DNA of 19,095 nt, taken from Alphaproteobacteria bacterium (GTDB lineage: Bacteria; Pseudomonadota; Alphaproteobacteria; SHVP01). The position numbers and the translations under genes are program-made. The stretch's first letter is position 1. Every line of letters begins with the position of its first letter. The stretch is from positions 1-19,095 of the forward strand of contig SHVP01000045.1 in the NCBI GenBank assembly GCA_009694165.1, read 5' to 3'. This document shows positions 1 to 6,524 of this stretch, piece by piece. The notes beneath the pieces are model-generated. The model saw only the letters and a program-made list of their open reading frames with translations. It was not told the DNA's origin and did no database searches.

Positions 1-95
1 ACCCAAGCCGCCGTCAGGGCGACAACGACCGCGGCCATGGCCAATGCAGAGACAAGTCTTCGCGTCGAGAATGCCGGTTTGACCGGTGCGGTCAC
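1..95 (-). CDS. mltG: Probable endolytic transglycosylase MltG, N-terminus only (runs off window)
   Basis: Only 31 full codons are visible. The frame opens with a GTG at 95-93 that overlaps the fabF TGA stop as GTGA, a typical translationally coupled junction. The start of the peptide is short, polar and basic (MTAPVKPAFSTRR) and leads into a hydrophobic Ala/Val/Leu stretch from about residue 14 to the window edge, as expected of a single-pass inner-membrane anchor. Established knowledge: in many proteobacteria the gene after fabF is mltG, a membrane-anchored lytic transglycosylase that cleaves nascent glycan strands. The catalytic YceG domain lies outside the window, so the name rests on synteny and the anchor alone. 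Another membrane protein is possible. Confidence 0.55.
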   Translation of the reverse strand, partial: MTAPVKPAFSTRRLVSALAMAAVVVALTAAW

Positions 96-1357
96 GGCGC
101 CTTGGTGAAGACCAATGACGCGTTGGTACCGCCGAAGCCGAACGAATTGGACAGGGCGGTGCGAACCTTCCGTTGCTTCGCCTGGTGCGGCACCAGGTCG
201 AGGTCGCAGCCCTCCTGCGGATTGTCGAGGTTGAGAGTGGGCGGTACGACGCCATCCTGGATGGCCAGGATCGAGAAAATCGCTTCGACACTCCCCGCCG
301 CGCCCAAAAGATGGCCGACCGAAGACTTGGTCGAGGACATCGACAACTGGTAGGCCGCGGGCCCGAACAACCGCTTTACGGCATTGAGTTCGATCTCGTC
401 GCCCAAAGGCGTCGACGTCCCGTGTGCGTTGATGTAGTCGATATCACTCGGGTTCATTTTGGCCCGCTTCAAGGCGTTCGACATCGACCGGAACGCTCCG
501 TCGCCGTCAGCCGCCGGCGCCGTAATATGGTAGGCGTCGCCGGACATGCCGTAGCCGATCACCTCGGCATAGATCTTCGCGCCGCGCTTTTTCGCGTGCT
601 CCAATTCCTCGAGCACCACGACCCCCGCCCCCTCCCCCATGACGAAACCATCGCGATCACGGTCCCAGGGGCGCGAGGCCCGTTGCGGCGTATCATTGAA
701 GTTGGTCGACAGCGCCCGTGCCGATGCGAATCCCGCAATGCCGACCCGGCAGATCGCCGCTTCGCTGCCGCCCGCCACCATCACGTCCGCATCCTCGAGC
801 GCAATCAACCGAGCCGCGTCGCCGATCGCGTGGGCCCCCGTCGAACAGGCCGTCACCACCGAGTGGTTGGGCCCCTTGAGGCCGAAGCGAATGGAGACCT
901 GGCCGGACACGAGGTTGATGAGCGACGAAGGGATGAAGAACGGGCTAAGTCGCCGCGGCCCCTTCTCCTGCATCAACAACGCGCCCTCGACGATGGTCGG
1001 CAATCCACCGATGCCCGAGCCAATCATGACACCGGACCGAATCTTGTCTTCCTCGCCCTCGGGTTTCCAGCCGGAGTCCTCGACGGCCTGTTGTGCGGCA
1101 GCCAGGCCGAACAAGATAAAGTCGGCCATTTTCCGCCGGTCCTTGGTGGAAACCCAATGATCGGGGTTGAATTGTCCGGGACCGTCGCCACGCGGAATCT
1201 GTCCGGCGATTTTCGCCGGCAGGTCGGATACGTCGAAACTCTGGATCGAGGAAATGCCCGAGCGACCGGCAAGCAGTCGCTCCCAGGTTTCCTTCACGCC
1301 GGATGCCAGCGGCGTTACCAGCCCCAAGCCGGTAACGACGACGCGCCTTAGTTCCAA
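92..1357 (-). CDS. fabF: 3-oxoacyl-[acyl-carrier-protein] synthase II
   Basis: This 421-residue protein condenses malonyl-ACP with acyl-ACP in the elongation cycle of type II fatty acid synthesis in the cytosol. The N-terminus (RRVVVTGLG) is typical of the family. The thiolase-fold active site is complete: nucleophile Cys171 in TACSTGAH, His312 in NAHGTSTPLGD, Lys344 in STKSSVGH and His349. The Gly-rich C-terminal motif NSFGFGGTNA is present. Length is close to E. coli FabF (about 413). The start codon is TTG at 1357-1355; it is preferred because the next residues align with the family N-terminus and an AGGA lies upstream. It lies 28 bp after acpP in the same operon and its stop overlaps the next gene. 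FabB is the alternative name, but the acpP-fabF order favours FabF. Confidence 0.96.
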   Translation of the reverse strand: MELRRVVVTGLGLVTPLASGVKETWERLLAGRSGISSIQSFDVSDLPAKIAGQIPRGDGPGQFNPDHWVSTKDRRKMADFILFGLAAAQQAVEDSGWKPEGEEDKIRSGVMIGSGIGGLPTIVEGALLMQEKGPRRLSPFFIPSSLINLVSGQVSIRFGLKGPNHSVVTACSTGAHAIGDAARLIALEDADVMVAGGSEAAICRVGIAGFASARALSTNFNDTPQRASRPWDRDRDGFVMGEGAGVVVLEELEHAKKRGAKIYAEVIGYGMSGDAYHITAPAADGDGAFRSMSNALKRAKMNPSDIDYINAHGTSTPLGDEIELNAVKRLFGPAAYQLSMSSTKSSVGHLLGAAGSVEAIFSILAIQDGVVPPTLNLDNPQEGCDLDLVPHQAKQRKVRTALSNSFGFGGTNASLVFTKAP

Positions 1358-1385
1358 GTTTGCTCTCGTTCCTGGAATGCCCGCA

Positions 1386-1628
1386 TCACTTCGATGCGTT
1401 CTTGCTCAGATAATCGACCGCGTCCTTGACGGTCACGATCTTCTCGGCCGCGTCATCGGGAATCTCGACACTGAACTCTTCCTCGAACGCCATCACCAGT
1501 TCGACCGTGTCCAGGCTGTCGGCACCGAGGTCGTCGATGAAGCTGGCCGAGTCCGTCACCTTGTCTTCCTCGACGCCAAGATGCTCGACCACGATCTTCT
1601 TGACCCTCGCCGCAATGTCACCGCTCAT
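1386..1628 (-). CDS. acpP: Acyl carrier protein
   Basis: This small acidic protein of 80 residues carries growing acyl chains on a 4'-phosphopantetheine arm. The attachment serine is in the hallmark [20 protein letters not shown] segment (Ser38 with the start used here). The four-helix ACP pattern and high Asp/Glu content are clear. Two start codons are adjacent, GTG at 1631 and ATG at 1628. I chose ATG because AGGGA sits 7 nt upstream of it and the product [12 protein letters not shown] matches the usual ACP N-terminus; GTG would add one Met. It sits between fabG and fabF. The 141-bp gap upstream contains tandem repeats and probably an additional promoter, which would fit the high ACP demand of the cell. 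Confidence 0.97.
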   Translation of the reverse strand: MSGDIAARVKKIVVEHLGVEEDKVTDSASFIDDLGADSLDTVELVMAFEEEFSVEIPDDAAEKIVTVKDAVDYLSKNASK

Positions 1629-1694
1629 CACTGATTCCCTGAAAAATATGAGTGCCTAGGAGCCTCGGACACATCCCCCGCGACCGCTCCTGGG

Positions 1695-1720
1695 TCGAAA
1701 GGTCCATATGTTGAAAGGTC
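1695..1720. repeat. Two 10-bp direct repeats upstream of acpP, possible operator
   Basis: Read on the plus strand, tcgaaaggtc (1695-1704) and ttgaaaggtc (1711-1720) differ at one base and start 16 bp apart. They lie in the fabG-acpP gap, about 70-90 bp upstream of the acpP start, on either side of a CATATG palindrome. The gap (1629-1769) also holds a 6-bp inverted repeat, aggagc (1658-1663) and gctcct (1686-1691), which would be in the acpP leader. I see no clear -35/-10 pair. A regulatory role is inferred only from position and repetition. Confidence 0.3.
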
Positions 1721-1769
1721 GGAGGTTGGTAACACAATTTAGTCGGCTTGACCAGCCTGCGAACCGCCA

Positions 1770-2504
1770 CTAGATCATCGCCATTCCGCCGTTGACGTGC
1801 AGCGTTTGACCGGTGATGTAGCCCGCCTCCTCGCTGGCGAGGAACACCGCGCAGGGCGCGACGTCGGCGGGCCGGCCCAATCGGGCCATCGGGATCGAAC
1901 CCAACAGCCTCTTGCGGACCTCTTCGCTCAACGCTGCCGTCATCGGGCTCTCGATGAAGCCGGGCGCCAGGCAGTTGAGCGTGATGCCGCGGGAGGCCAC
2001 CTCTTGGGCCAGCGATTTGGTCATTCCGATCATCCCCGCTTTGGAAGCCGCGTAGTTGGCCTGACCGGCATTGCCCGTCACGCCAACGATGGAGGTGATA
2101 TTGATGATGCGGCCCCAGCGTTGTCGCATCATCCCTTTCAGCGCAGCGCGGCACAGTCGAAAGGTCGCGGTCAGGTTGACGTCGAGAACCTGCTGCCAAT
2201 CGTCGTCCTTCATGCGTAGCGCCAAGGTATCGCGCGTCAGACCAGCGTTATTTACCAGAATATCCAACCCGCCGGCCGCCTTGGCCGCTTCATCGATCAG
2301 CCCGCCGACGGCGGGATCAGCAAGATTGCCGACGAGCACATGCGCCCGGCTGCCAAGCCGTCCGGCCAACGCGTCCAGCGCATCCCGGCGCGTTCCCGAC
2401 ACCACCACGGCGGCGCCGGCGGCATGCAGGGCCTCCGCGATGGCGGCGCCGATCGCTCCAGAAGCGCCGGTGACCAGCGCGCGCTTGCCCGTCAATTGAA
2501 ACAT
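1770..2504 (-). CDS. fabG: 3-oxoacyl-[acyl-carrier-protein] reductase
   Basis: This NADPH-dependent reductase carries out the first reductive step of fatty acid elongation. It is a short-chain dehydrogenase of 244 residues, the same length as E. coli FabG. The Rossmann motif TGASGAIG is at 12-19, NNAG at 85-88, and the catalytic residues Asn110, Ser138, Tyr151 and Lys155 fall at the E. coli positions. The frame is open further upstream to 2567, but ATG 2504 is the start because MFQLTGKRALVTG is the family N-terminus and GGAG lies about 7 nt before it. It follows fabD by 19 bp. Its place between fabD and acpP separates it from the many unrelated dehydrogenases of the family. Confidence 0.96.
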   Translation of the reverse strand: MFQLTGKRALVTGASGAIGAAIAEALHAAGAAVVVSGTRRDALDALAGRLGSRAHVLVGNLADPAVGGLIDEAAKAAGGLDILVNNAGLTRDTLALRMKDDDWQQVLDVNLTATFRLCRAALKGMMRQRWGRIINITSIVGVTGNAGQANYAASKAGMIGMTKSLAQEVASRGITLNCLAPGFIESPMTAALSEEVRKRLLGSIPMARLGRPADVAPCAVFLASEEAGYITGQTLHVNGGMAMI

Positions 2505-2523
2505 TGTTCGCTCCGTCGGCGGA

Positions 2524-3462
2524 TCAGATCGATTTGAAGAAGGCGTCGATGTCGGCCGGCGTGCCAACCGTCATCGTCTTGATGTCGGGCACCACCCGTT
2601 TGACCAAGCCGGATAAGACCTTGCCGCTTCCGATTTCGACGATCGTCGAAACGCCATGGTCGCGAAGAAACAGCATGATTTCGCGCCAGCGCACCGTCGC
2701 CGTGATCTGCTCGACCAGGAGCGTCCGAATTGCCGCCGGATCGACGACCTGATCGGCGGTGACGTTGGCAACCACCGGAACGCCTGCCGGCCGCATCGCC
2801 GCCGCGGCCAGGGCCTCACCCATGACCTTGGCGGCCGGCGCCATCAGGGGACAGTGAAACGGCGCCGACACCGGCAGCAGCATGCCGCGCTTAGCACCCT
2901 CTTCCTTGGCGAGTACGATAGCCCGTTCAACCGCCTCGCGGTGTCCGCTGACAACAACCTGGCCGCCGCCGTTGTCGTTCGCCACCGCGCACACCTGGCC
3001 CTGGGCGGCGGCAAGCGAAACCTCACGCGCCGCCTCCCATTCGATTCCGAGCAACGCGGCCATGGCGCCGACCCCAACGGGTACGGCATCCTGCATCGCC
3101 TGTCCGCGCGTGCGCAGAAGGCGGGCGGTGTCTGCCACGGTTAGAGTGCCCACGGCTGCCAGGGCCGAATACTCGCCGAGCGAATGGCCCGCGACGTAGG
3201 CCACGCGCTTGGCGACGTCGAAGCCTGATTTTTCGAGGACGCGGACGACGGCGAGACTGACCGCCATCAGGGCCGGCTGGGCGTTCTTGGTAAGAACCAG
3301 TTCGCCGTCCGGTCCCTCGAACATGACGTCGCTCAGGCGCTGCCTGAGGGCATCGTCGACCTCGGCAATCAAGTGCCGGGCCTCCGGCAGGGCCGCGGCC
3401 AAATCTTTTCCCATTCCCACGGATTGGGAGCCCTGACCGGGGAAAACCAACGCGATCGACAT
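2524..3462 (-). CDS. fabD: Malonyl-CoA:ACP S-malonyltransferase
   Basis: This enzyme transfers malonyl from CoA to ACP, supplying the extender unit for FabF. The 312-residue protein starts at ATG 3462 with MSIALVFPGQGSQ, the oxyanion-hole motif near the N-terminus. The nucleophile elbow GHSLGEYSA gives Ser94, Arg119 is placed to bind the malonyl carboxylate, and PFHCPLM gives the catalytic His203. The C-terminal VEIGSGKVLSGLVKR is typical. Length matches E. coli FabD (309). It is the first gene of the leftward operon, facing the rpsF operon across a 207-bp gap. A weak GAG precedes the start. Confidence 0.96.
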   Translation of the reverse strand: MSIALVFPGQGSQSVGMGKDLAAALPEARHLIAEVDDALRQRLSDVMFEGPDGELVLTKNAQPALMAVSLAVVRVLEKSGFDVAKRVAYVAGHSLGEYSALAAVGTLTVADTARLLRTRGQAMQDAVPVGVGAMAALLGIEWEAAREVSLAAAQGQVCAVANDNGGGQVVVSGHREAVERAIVLAKEEGAKRGMLLPVSAPFHCPLMAPAAKVMGEALAAAAMRPAGVPVVANVTADQVVDPAAIRTLLVEQITATVRWREIMLFLRDHGVSTIVEIGSGKVLSGLVKRVVPDIKTMTVGTPADIDAFFKSI

Positions 3463-3516
3463 GGTGGCTCGTCTACGGTTGCGGAGGGCTTAGACAGACC
3501 AGCCCGAGTCCCGCTC

Positions 3517-3522
3517 TGTCAA
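3517..3522 (-). promoter_or_regulatory. Possible -35 element for the fabD operon
   Basis: The minus strand shows a perfect TTGACA at 3522-3517, about 55 bp upstream of the fabD ATG. At 17-18 bp spacing the sequence is GTCTGT or TCTGTC, a poor -10, so the assignment is tentative. A promoter is expected here because fabD is the first gene of the leftward operon. Confidence 0.35.
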
Positions 3523-3548
3523 GGCGGCGCTTATCAGGCGCATGGCCC

Positions 3549-3576
3549 TTGCGCCCGCCCCCGCGATCAGTATATT
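3549..3576 (+). promoter_or_regulatory. Candidate sigma-70 promoter for rpsF-rpsR-rplI
   Basis: TTGCGC (3549-3554) and TATATT (3571-3576) are separated by 16 bp. They lie in the divergent gap, in one of the few AT-rich spots of this GC-rich region. Transcription would start near 3583 and give a leader of about 87 nt before rpsF. This is a visual match, not a measured start site. Confidence 0.45.
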
Positions 3577-3606
3577 CCGCGGCTTCATAACTCCTTGCTG
3601 GCACTT

Positions 3607-3621
3607 GCCGGCTAGTCCGGC
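3607..3621 (+). promoter_or_regulatory. GC hairpin in the rpsF leader, candidate S6:S18 binding element
   Basis: gccgg (3607-3611) pairs perfectly with ccggc (3617-3621) around a 5-nt loop, ctagt. It is followed by a C-rich segment and lies about 50 nt upstream of the rpsF start. Established knowledge: many bacteria control the rpsF operon through a leader structure bound by the S6:S18 dimer. Whether this hairpin matches that motif cannot be decided by eye. Confidence 0.3.
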
Positions 3622-3669
3622 CCCGCCGCTTGGCACCCGGGCGTTAACAGCCATAAGGAGCAGTAAACG

Positions 3670-4128
3670 ATGGCGTTTTACGAAAACGTCTTCATCGTCC
3701 GTCAGGACGTCTCCACGCAACAGGTCGAGGATCTGACCACGCGGTTCGCTGGCCTCATCGAGGCTGGCGGCGGCAAAGTCGGCCTGCGCGAATATTGGGG
3801 CCTGCGCAGCATGGCCTTTCGGATCAAGAAAAGTCGCAAAGGGCATTACGTTTTCCTCTGCGTCGATGCGCCGGCAGCTGCAGTGCAGGAAATGGAACGC
3901 AACATGCGGATCGACGAAGACGTGATCCGCTACCTAACCGTTCGCGTTCCAGCGCACGAGGAGGGTCCGTCGGCGATGATGCGTAATCGGGACCGCCGCG
4001 ATGAGCGCGGCGATCGGGACCGTGATCGGGACCGTGGCGGCCGCGGCCGCAGCTATGGCCGCGAGGACGAACCGCCGGTGGTGGCGGTGGGGCGTGAGGA
4101 AGTCATCGTTCCCACAGGAGCAGTGTAA
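3670..4128 (+). CDS. rpsF: 30S ribosomal protein S6 with Arg/Asp-rich tail
   Basis: S6 binds the central domain of 16S rRNA together with S18. The start [15 protein letters not shown] and the [24 protein letters not shown] segment are typical. A strong ribosome site TAAGGAG (3654-3660) precedes ATG 3670 by 9 nt. The S6 fold occupies roughly residues 1-100. The remaining 50 or so residues form a low-complexity charged tail rich in Arg, Asp and Gly ([13 protein letters not shown]). At 152 residues it is longer than the E. coli protein (about 131-135); long charged tails are known in alphaproteobacterial S6. The stop TAA shares its last base with the rpsR ATG (TAATG), which supports coupled synthesis of the two partners. 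Confidence 0.97.
   Translation: MAFYENVFIVRQDVSTQQVEDLTTRFAGLIEAGGGKVGLREYWGLRSMAFRIKKSRKGHYVFLCVDAPAAAVQEMERNMRIDEDVIRYLTVRVPAHEEGPSAMMRNRDRRDERGDRDRDRDRGGRGRSYGREDEPPVVAVGREEVIVPTGAV
4012..4035 (+). repeat. Perfect 12-bp tandem duplication within rpsF
   Basis: gatcgggaccgt occurs twice in a row (4012-4023 and 4024-4035). A third, diverged copy, aatcgggaccgc, is at 3985-3996. The unit is a multiple of three, so gain or loss of a copy changes the Asp-Arg tail length without breaking the frame. Confidence 0.8.
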
Positions 4129-4373
4129 TGGCAGCGCAAGCAGGCCGCTCATCCCGTCCCTTTTTTCGTCGCCGCAAGTCGTGCCCCTTTTCAGGCAAGG
4201 ACGCGCCCAAGATCGATTACAAGGACGTCCGCCTGTTACAGCGGTTCGTATCCGAGCGGGGCAAGATCGTGCCCAGTCGGATTACCGCCGTGTCGGCCAA
4301 GAGACAGCGTGAATTGGCCCAAGCGATCAAGCGGGCCAGGTTTCTCGCCCTATTGCCCTATCTCGTTCAGTAA
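4128..4373 (+). CDS. rpsR: 30S ribosomal protein S18
   Basis: This basic 81-residue protein pairs with S6 in the platform of the small subunit. The family pattern is clear: [21 protein letters not shown], then [18 protein letters not shown] and the RNA-binding C-terminal part [22 protein letters not shown]. The ATG at 4128 overlaps the rpsF stop by one base. Its ribosome site (CAGGAG, within the last rpsF codons) is close upstream. A 54-bp gap with a hairpin separates it from rplI. Confidence 0.97.
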   Translation: MAAQAGRSSRPFFRRRKSCPFSGKDAPKIDYKDVRLLQRFVSERGKIVPSRITAVSAKRQRELAQAIKRARFLALLPYLVQ

Positions 4374-4387
4374 CGACGGACGTTGCC

Positions 4388-4410
4388 CGGCGCAGCCTGA
4401 TGTTGCGCCG
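4388..4410 (+). promoter_or_regulatory. 7-bp GC hairpin between rpsR and rplI
   Basis: cggcgca (4388-4394) pairs perfectly with tgcgccg (4404-4410) around a 9-nt loop. No T-run follows, so it is not a classical terminator. It ends 4 nt before the rplI ribosome site GAGGAG (4415-4420). It could tune expression or mRNA processing between S18 and L9; this is inference from position. Confidence 0.35.
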
Positions 4411-4427
4411 CATCGAGGAGTAGTGTG

Positions 4428-5081
4428 ATGCAGGTCATTCTTTTGGAGCGCGTCGAAAAGCTCGGCCAGATGGGCGATGTGGTGAACGTCAAAGACGGGT
4501 TCGCCCGGAATTTCCTGTTGCCGCAAAAGAAGGCGTTGCGCGCCACCAAAGACAATGTGGCGTCCTTTCAGACCCGTCGGCAGCACCTCGAGGCCACCAA
4601 TCTCGAACAGCGCAAGGAAGCCGAAGGCGTCGCTGCCAAGATGCAGAACCTGTCGGTGACCATCCTGCGCCAGGCGAGCGAAGGCGGCCAGCTATACGGG
4701 TCGGTCAGCGCCCGCGACATCGCCGAGGCTATCTCCGCCGCAGGTTTCACCGTGGTGCGGCGGCAGGTCATCCTGCAGACCACCGTCAAGACTATGGGCA
4801 TCGTCACGGTCCCGGTCGCGCTCCATCCCGAGGTCAGCGTCAACGTCAAGGTCAACGTCGCCCGCTCGCGCGACGAAGCGGAGGCGCAGGCTGCCGGCAT
4901 CACCATCACCGCGGCGGCGAGTGATGCGACCAAGGCGGCCGAAGAGTTCTTCGAGTCGGCCGAACTGGCCGAGCGTGCCGACCTCAAGCCCACCGAGGCC
5001 GCCCAGACCCCAACCGAGCCTGCAGCGCCTGCCCCGGCCAAAGCAAAATCGGGCAAGAAAAAAGCCGACAAGGCAAAGTAG
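4428..5081 (+). CDS. rplI: 50S ribosomal protein L9 with long C-terminal tail
   Basis: L9 binds domain V of 23S rRNA at the base of the L1 stalk and influences frame maintenance. The N-terminal domain [19 protein letters not shown], followed by [17 protein letters not shown], is textbook L9. A connecting helix (about 45-75) and a C-terminal RNA-binding domain (to about 150) follow. The last 65 or so residues are a low-complexity Ala/Glu/Pro stretch ending in lysines ([10 protein letters not shown]), which makes the protein 217 residues against about 149 in E. coli. ATG 4428 is chosen over the in-frame GTG at 4425 because of family alignment and the 7-nt spacing from GAGGAG. The 105-bp gap to the next gene shows no clear terminator. 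Confidence 0.96.
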   Translation: MQVILLERVEKLGQMGDVVNVKDGFARNFLLPQKKALRATKDNVASFQTRRQHLEATNLEQRKEAEGVAAKMQNLSVTILRQASEGGQLYGSVSARDIAEAISAAGFTVVRRQVILQTTVKTMGIVTVPVALHPEVSVNVKVNVARSRDEAEAQAAGITITAAASDATKAAEEFFESAELAERADLKPTEAAQTPTEPAAPAPAKAKSGKKKADKAK

Positions 5082-5186
5082 CCTACCGGGCTCCGCCAGC
5101 CACAGGACCCGTGCGCCCGCCCCGCGCCTGCGATATCGTTGGGCCGCGGGCTACGGTCGCTCGCCCTGTGATACGGCAACACTGCC

Positions 5187-6473
5187 ATGCTTCTGGCCCA
5201 ACTTCTTCGCGGGCTGATCAAGAAGGGAACGCTGACTCTGGTGCGCCCCAGCGGCGCCCGCGTCGTCTTTGCCGGGGCGGAAGCTGGACCACGGGTGACG
5301 ATGCGCGTCCACGATACCGCCACCGAGTGGAAGCTCGCCGGCCACCTCAGCGTGGTGTTGGGCGAGGCGGTCACGGATGGAACGGTGACCGTGGAGGACG
5401 GCGACATCTACGACTTGCTGGAGCTGTTTCTCCTTAATCTGGGCTGGGGCCCGGGCGAGCACTGGTTGCAGCGATTGGTGACGCGGCTGGGCGTCATCGG
5501 GCGACGCATTGCCCAGCACAACCCCATCGGCCGCGCCCAGCGCAACGTTGCCCACCACTACGATCTGTCCGACACCCTCTATGACCTGTTCCTCGATCGG
5601 GACCGCCAGTATTCGTGCGCCTACTACATGACCCCCAACGACAGCCTCGAGCTGGCGCAAGACCACAAGAAACGTCACATTGCCGCCAAACTGCTGCTTG
5701 AACCGGGCCAGAGGGTCCTGGACATCGGTTCAGGATGGGGCGGGCTGGGCCTTTACCTGGCCAAGGTTGGCGGCGGCGATGTCACGGGTGTCACGCTGTC
5801 GGTCGAACAACTGAAGGTGGCTCAGGCGCGCATCGAACAGGAAGGACTGGGCGGACGGGTGCGCTTCAAGCTGCAGGATTACCGGCACGAAACAGGCCCC
5901 TACGACCGGATCGTCTCGGTCGGCATGTTCGAACATGTGGGCGTCGGTCATTACCGCGAGTTCTTCGAGAAGATTCGCGACCTCCTGACCGAAGACGGCG
6001 TAGCGCTTCTCCACACGATTGGACGCGCCGACGGACCTGGGGCTACCAACCCCTGGCTCGCCAAATACATTTTCCCCGGTGGATATGCTCCGGCCCTGTC
6101 GGAGATCGTCGCCGTGGTTGAGCGGGTTGGCCTGTTCATGACCGACATCGAGGTCCTGCGCCTCCATTACGCCGCGACGCTGCGCGATTGGCGTCGCCGC
6201 TTCAACAGCAACCGTGACAAGGTGCGCGCGCTCTACGACGAGCGATTCTGCCGGATGTGGGACTTCTATTTGGCCGGCTGCGAAGCCGCATTTCGCTATG
6301 GCGGGCAACTCAACTTTCAGATTCAACTCGCCCGCCGCCAGGAAGCGGTGCCGCTGACGCGCGACTATATCGGTCAATGGGAAGCGGCACGCATCGGCGC
6401 CAACGCTCAATCCCGCAGTACACAGCCTGTGGACAATTCTTCCCCACAGGTTCGTTGCGCCAACCACGATTGA
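5187..6473 (+). CDS. cfa: Cyclopropane-fatty-acyl-phospholipid synthase family protein
   Basis: This SAM-dependent enzyme adds a methylene bridge to unsaturated acyl chains of membrane phospholipids. An N-terminal SCP2-like lipid-binding region (about 1-110) is followed by the methyltransferase domain. The SAM motif VLDIGSGWGGLGLYLA is at 178-193. Cys144 in YSCAYY, Glu249 in MFEHVG, His276 in LLHTIGR and Tyr328 in LHYAATLRDW correspond to the bicarbonate-site and active-site residues known in E. coli Cfa. The 428-residue length exceeds E. coli (382); the last 26 residues look unconserved and carry an inverted repeat in the DNA. ATG 5187 is the first start after an in-frame stop at 5169-5171; the ribosome site is weak. 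Methyl branching of the same substrates by a paralogue cannot be excluded. Confidence 0.9.
   Translation: MLLAQLLRGLIKKGTLTLVRPSGARVVFAGAEAGPRVTMRVHDTATEWKLAGHLSVVLGEAVTDGTVTVEDGDIYDLLELFLLNLGWGPGEHWLQRLVTRLGVIGRRIAQHNPIGRAQRNVAHHYDLSDTLYDLFLDRDRQYSCAYYMTPNDSLELAQDHKKRHIAAKLLLEPGQRVLDIGSGWGGLGLYLAKVGGGDVTGVTLSVEQLKVAQARIEQEGLGGRVRFKLQDYRHETGPYDRIVSVGMFEHVGVGHYREFFEKIRDLLTEDGVALLHTIGRADGPGATNPWLAKYIFPGGYAPALSEIVAVVERVGLFMTDIEVLRLHYAATLRDWRRRFNSNRDKVRALYDERFCRMWDFYLAGCEAAFRYGGQLNFQIQLARRQEAVPLTRDYIGQWEAARIGANAQSRSTQPVDNSSPQVRCANHD
6426..6450. repeat. Inverted repeat with DnaA-box-like half sites before dnaB
   Basis: cctgtgg (6426-6432) and ccacagg (6444-6450) are perfect inverted arms separated by 11 bp. 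They include TGTGGACAA (6428-6436), one base from the DnaA box complement TGTGGATAA, and the weaker TTCCCCACA (6440-6448). The element lies in the codons of the unconserved cfa tail, 75-100 bp upstream of dnaB. Binding by DnaA or another dimeric protein is inferred only. Confidence 0.35.
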
Positions 6474-6524
6474 ATGGGCTGACCGGCCGCACGGCGAGGA
6501 GTACGGTGGCGCCCGCCTCTCTCG

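Noticed and set aside
173..1351. 392-residue open frame on the plus strand opposite fabF
   Set aside because: It is a composition shadow of fabF, with an Arg-rich, motif-free product and no ribosome site that I could see.
1618..1705. 29-codon minus-strand frame (ATG near 1705) overlapping the acpP start, as a leader peptide
   Set aside because: It has no ribosome site of its own and shows no run of regulatory codons; likely chance in the acpP leader.
5082..5186. Possible terminator or RNA gene between rplI and cfa
   Set aside because: Only a distant 6-bp inverted pair is visible, with no compact stem followed by T residues, and no tRNA-like or known ncRNA pattern.
5593..5605. Sequence tcgatcgggaccg in cfa similar to the rpsF tandem repeat
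   Set aside because: Both encode Asp-Arg-Asp-Arg with favoured codons; one isolated match is expected by chance.
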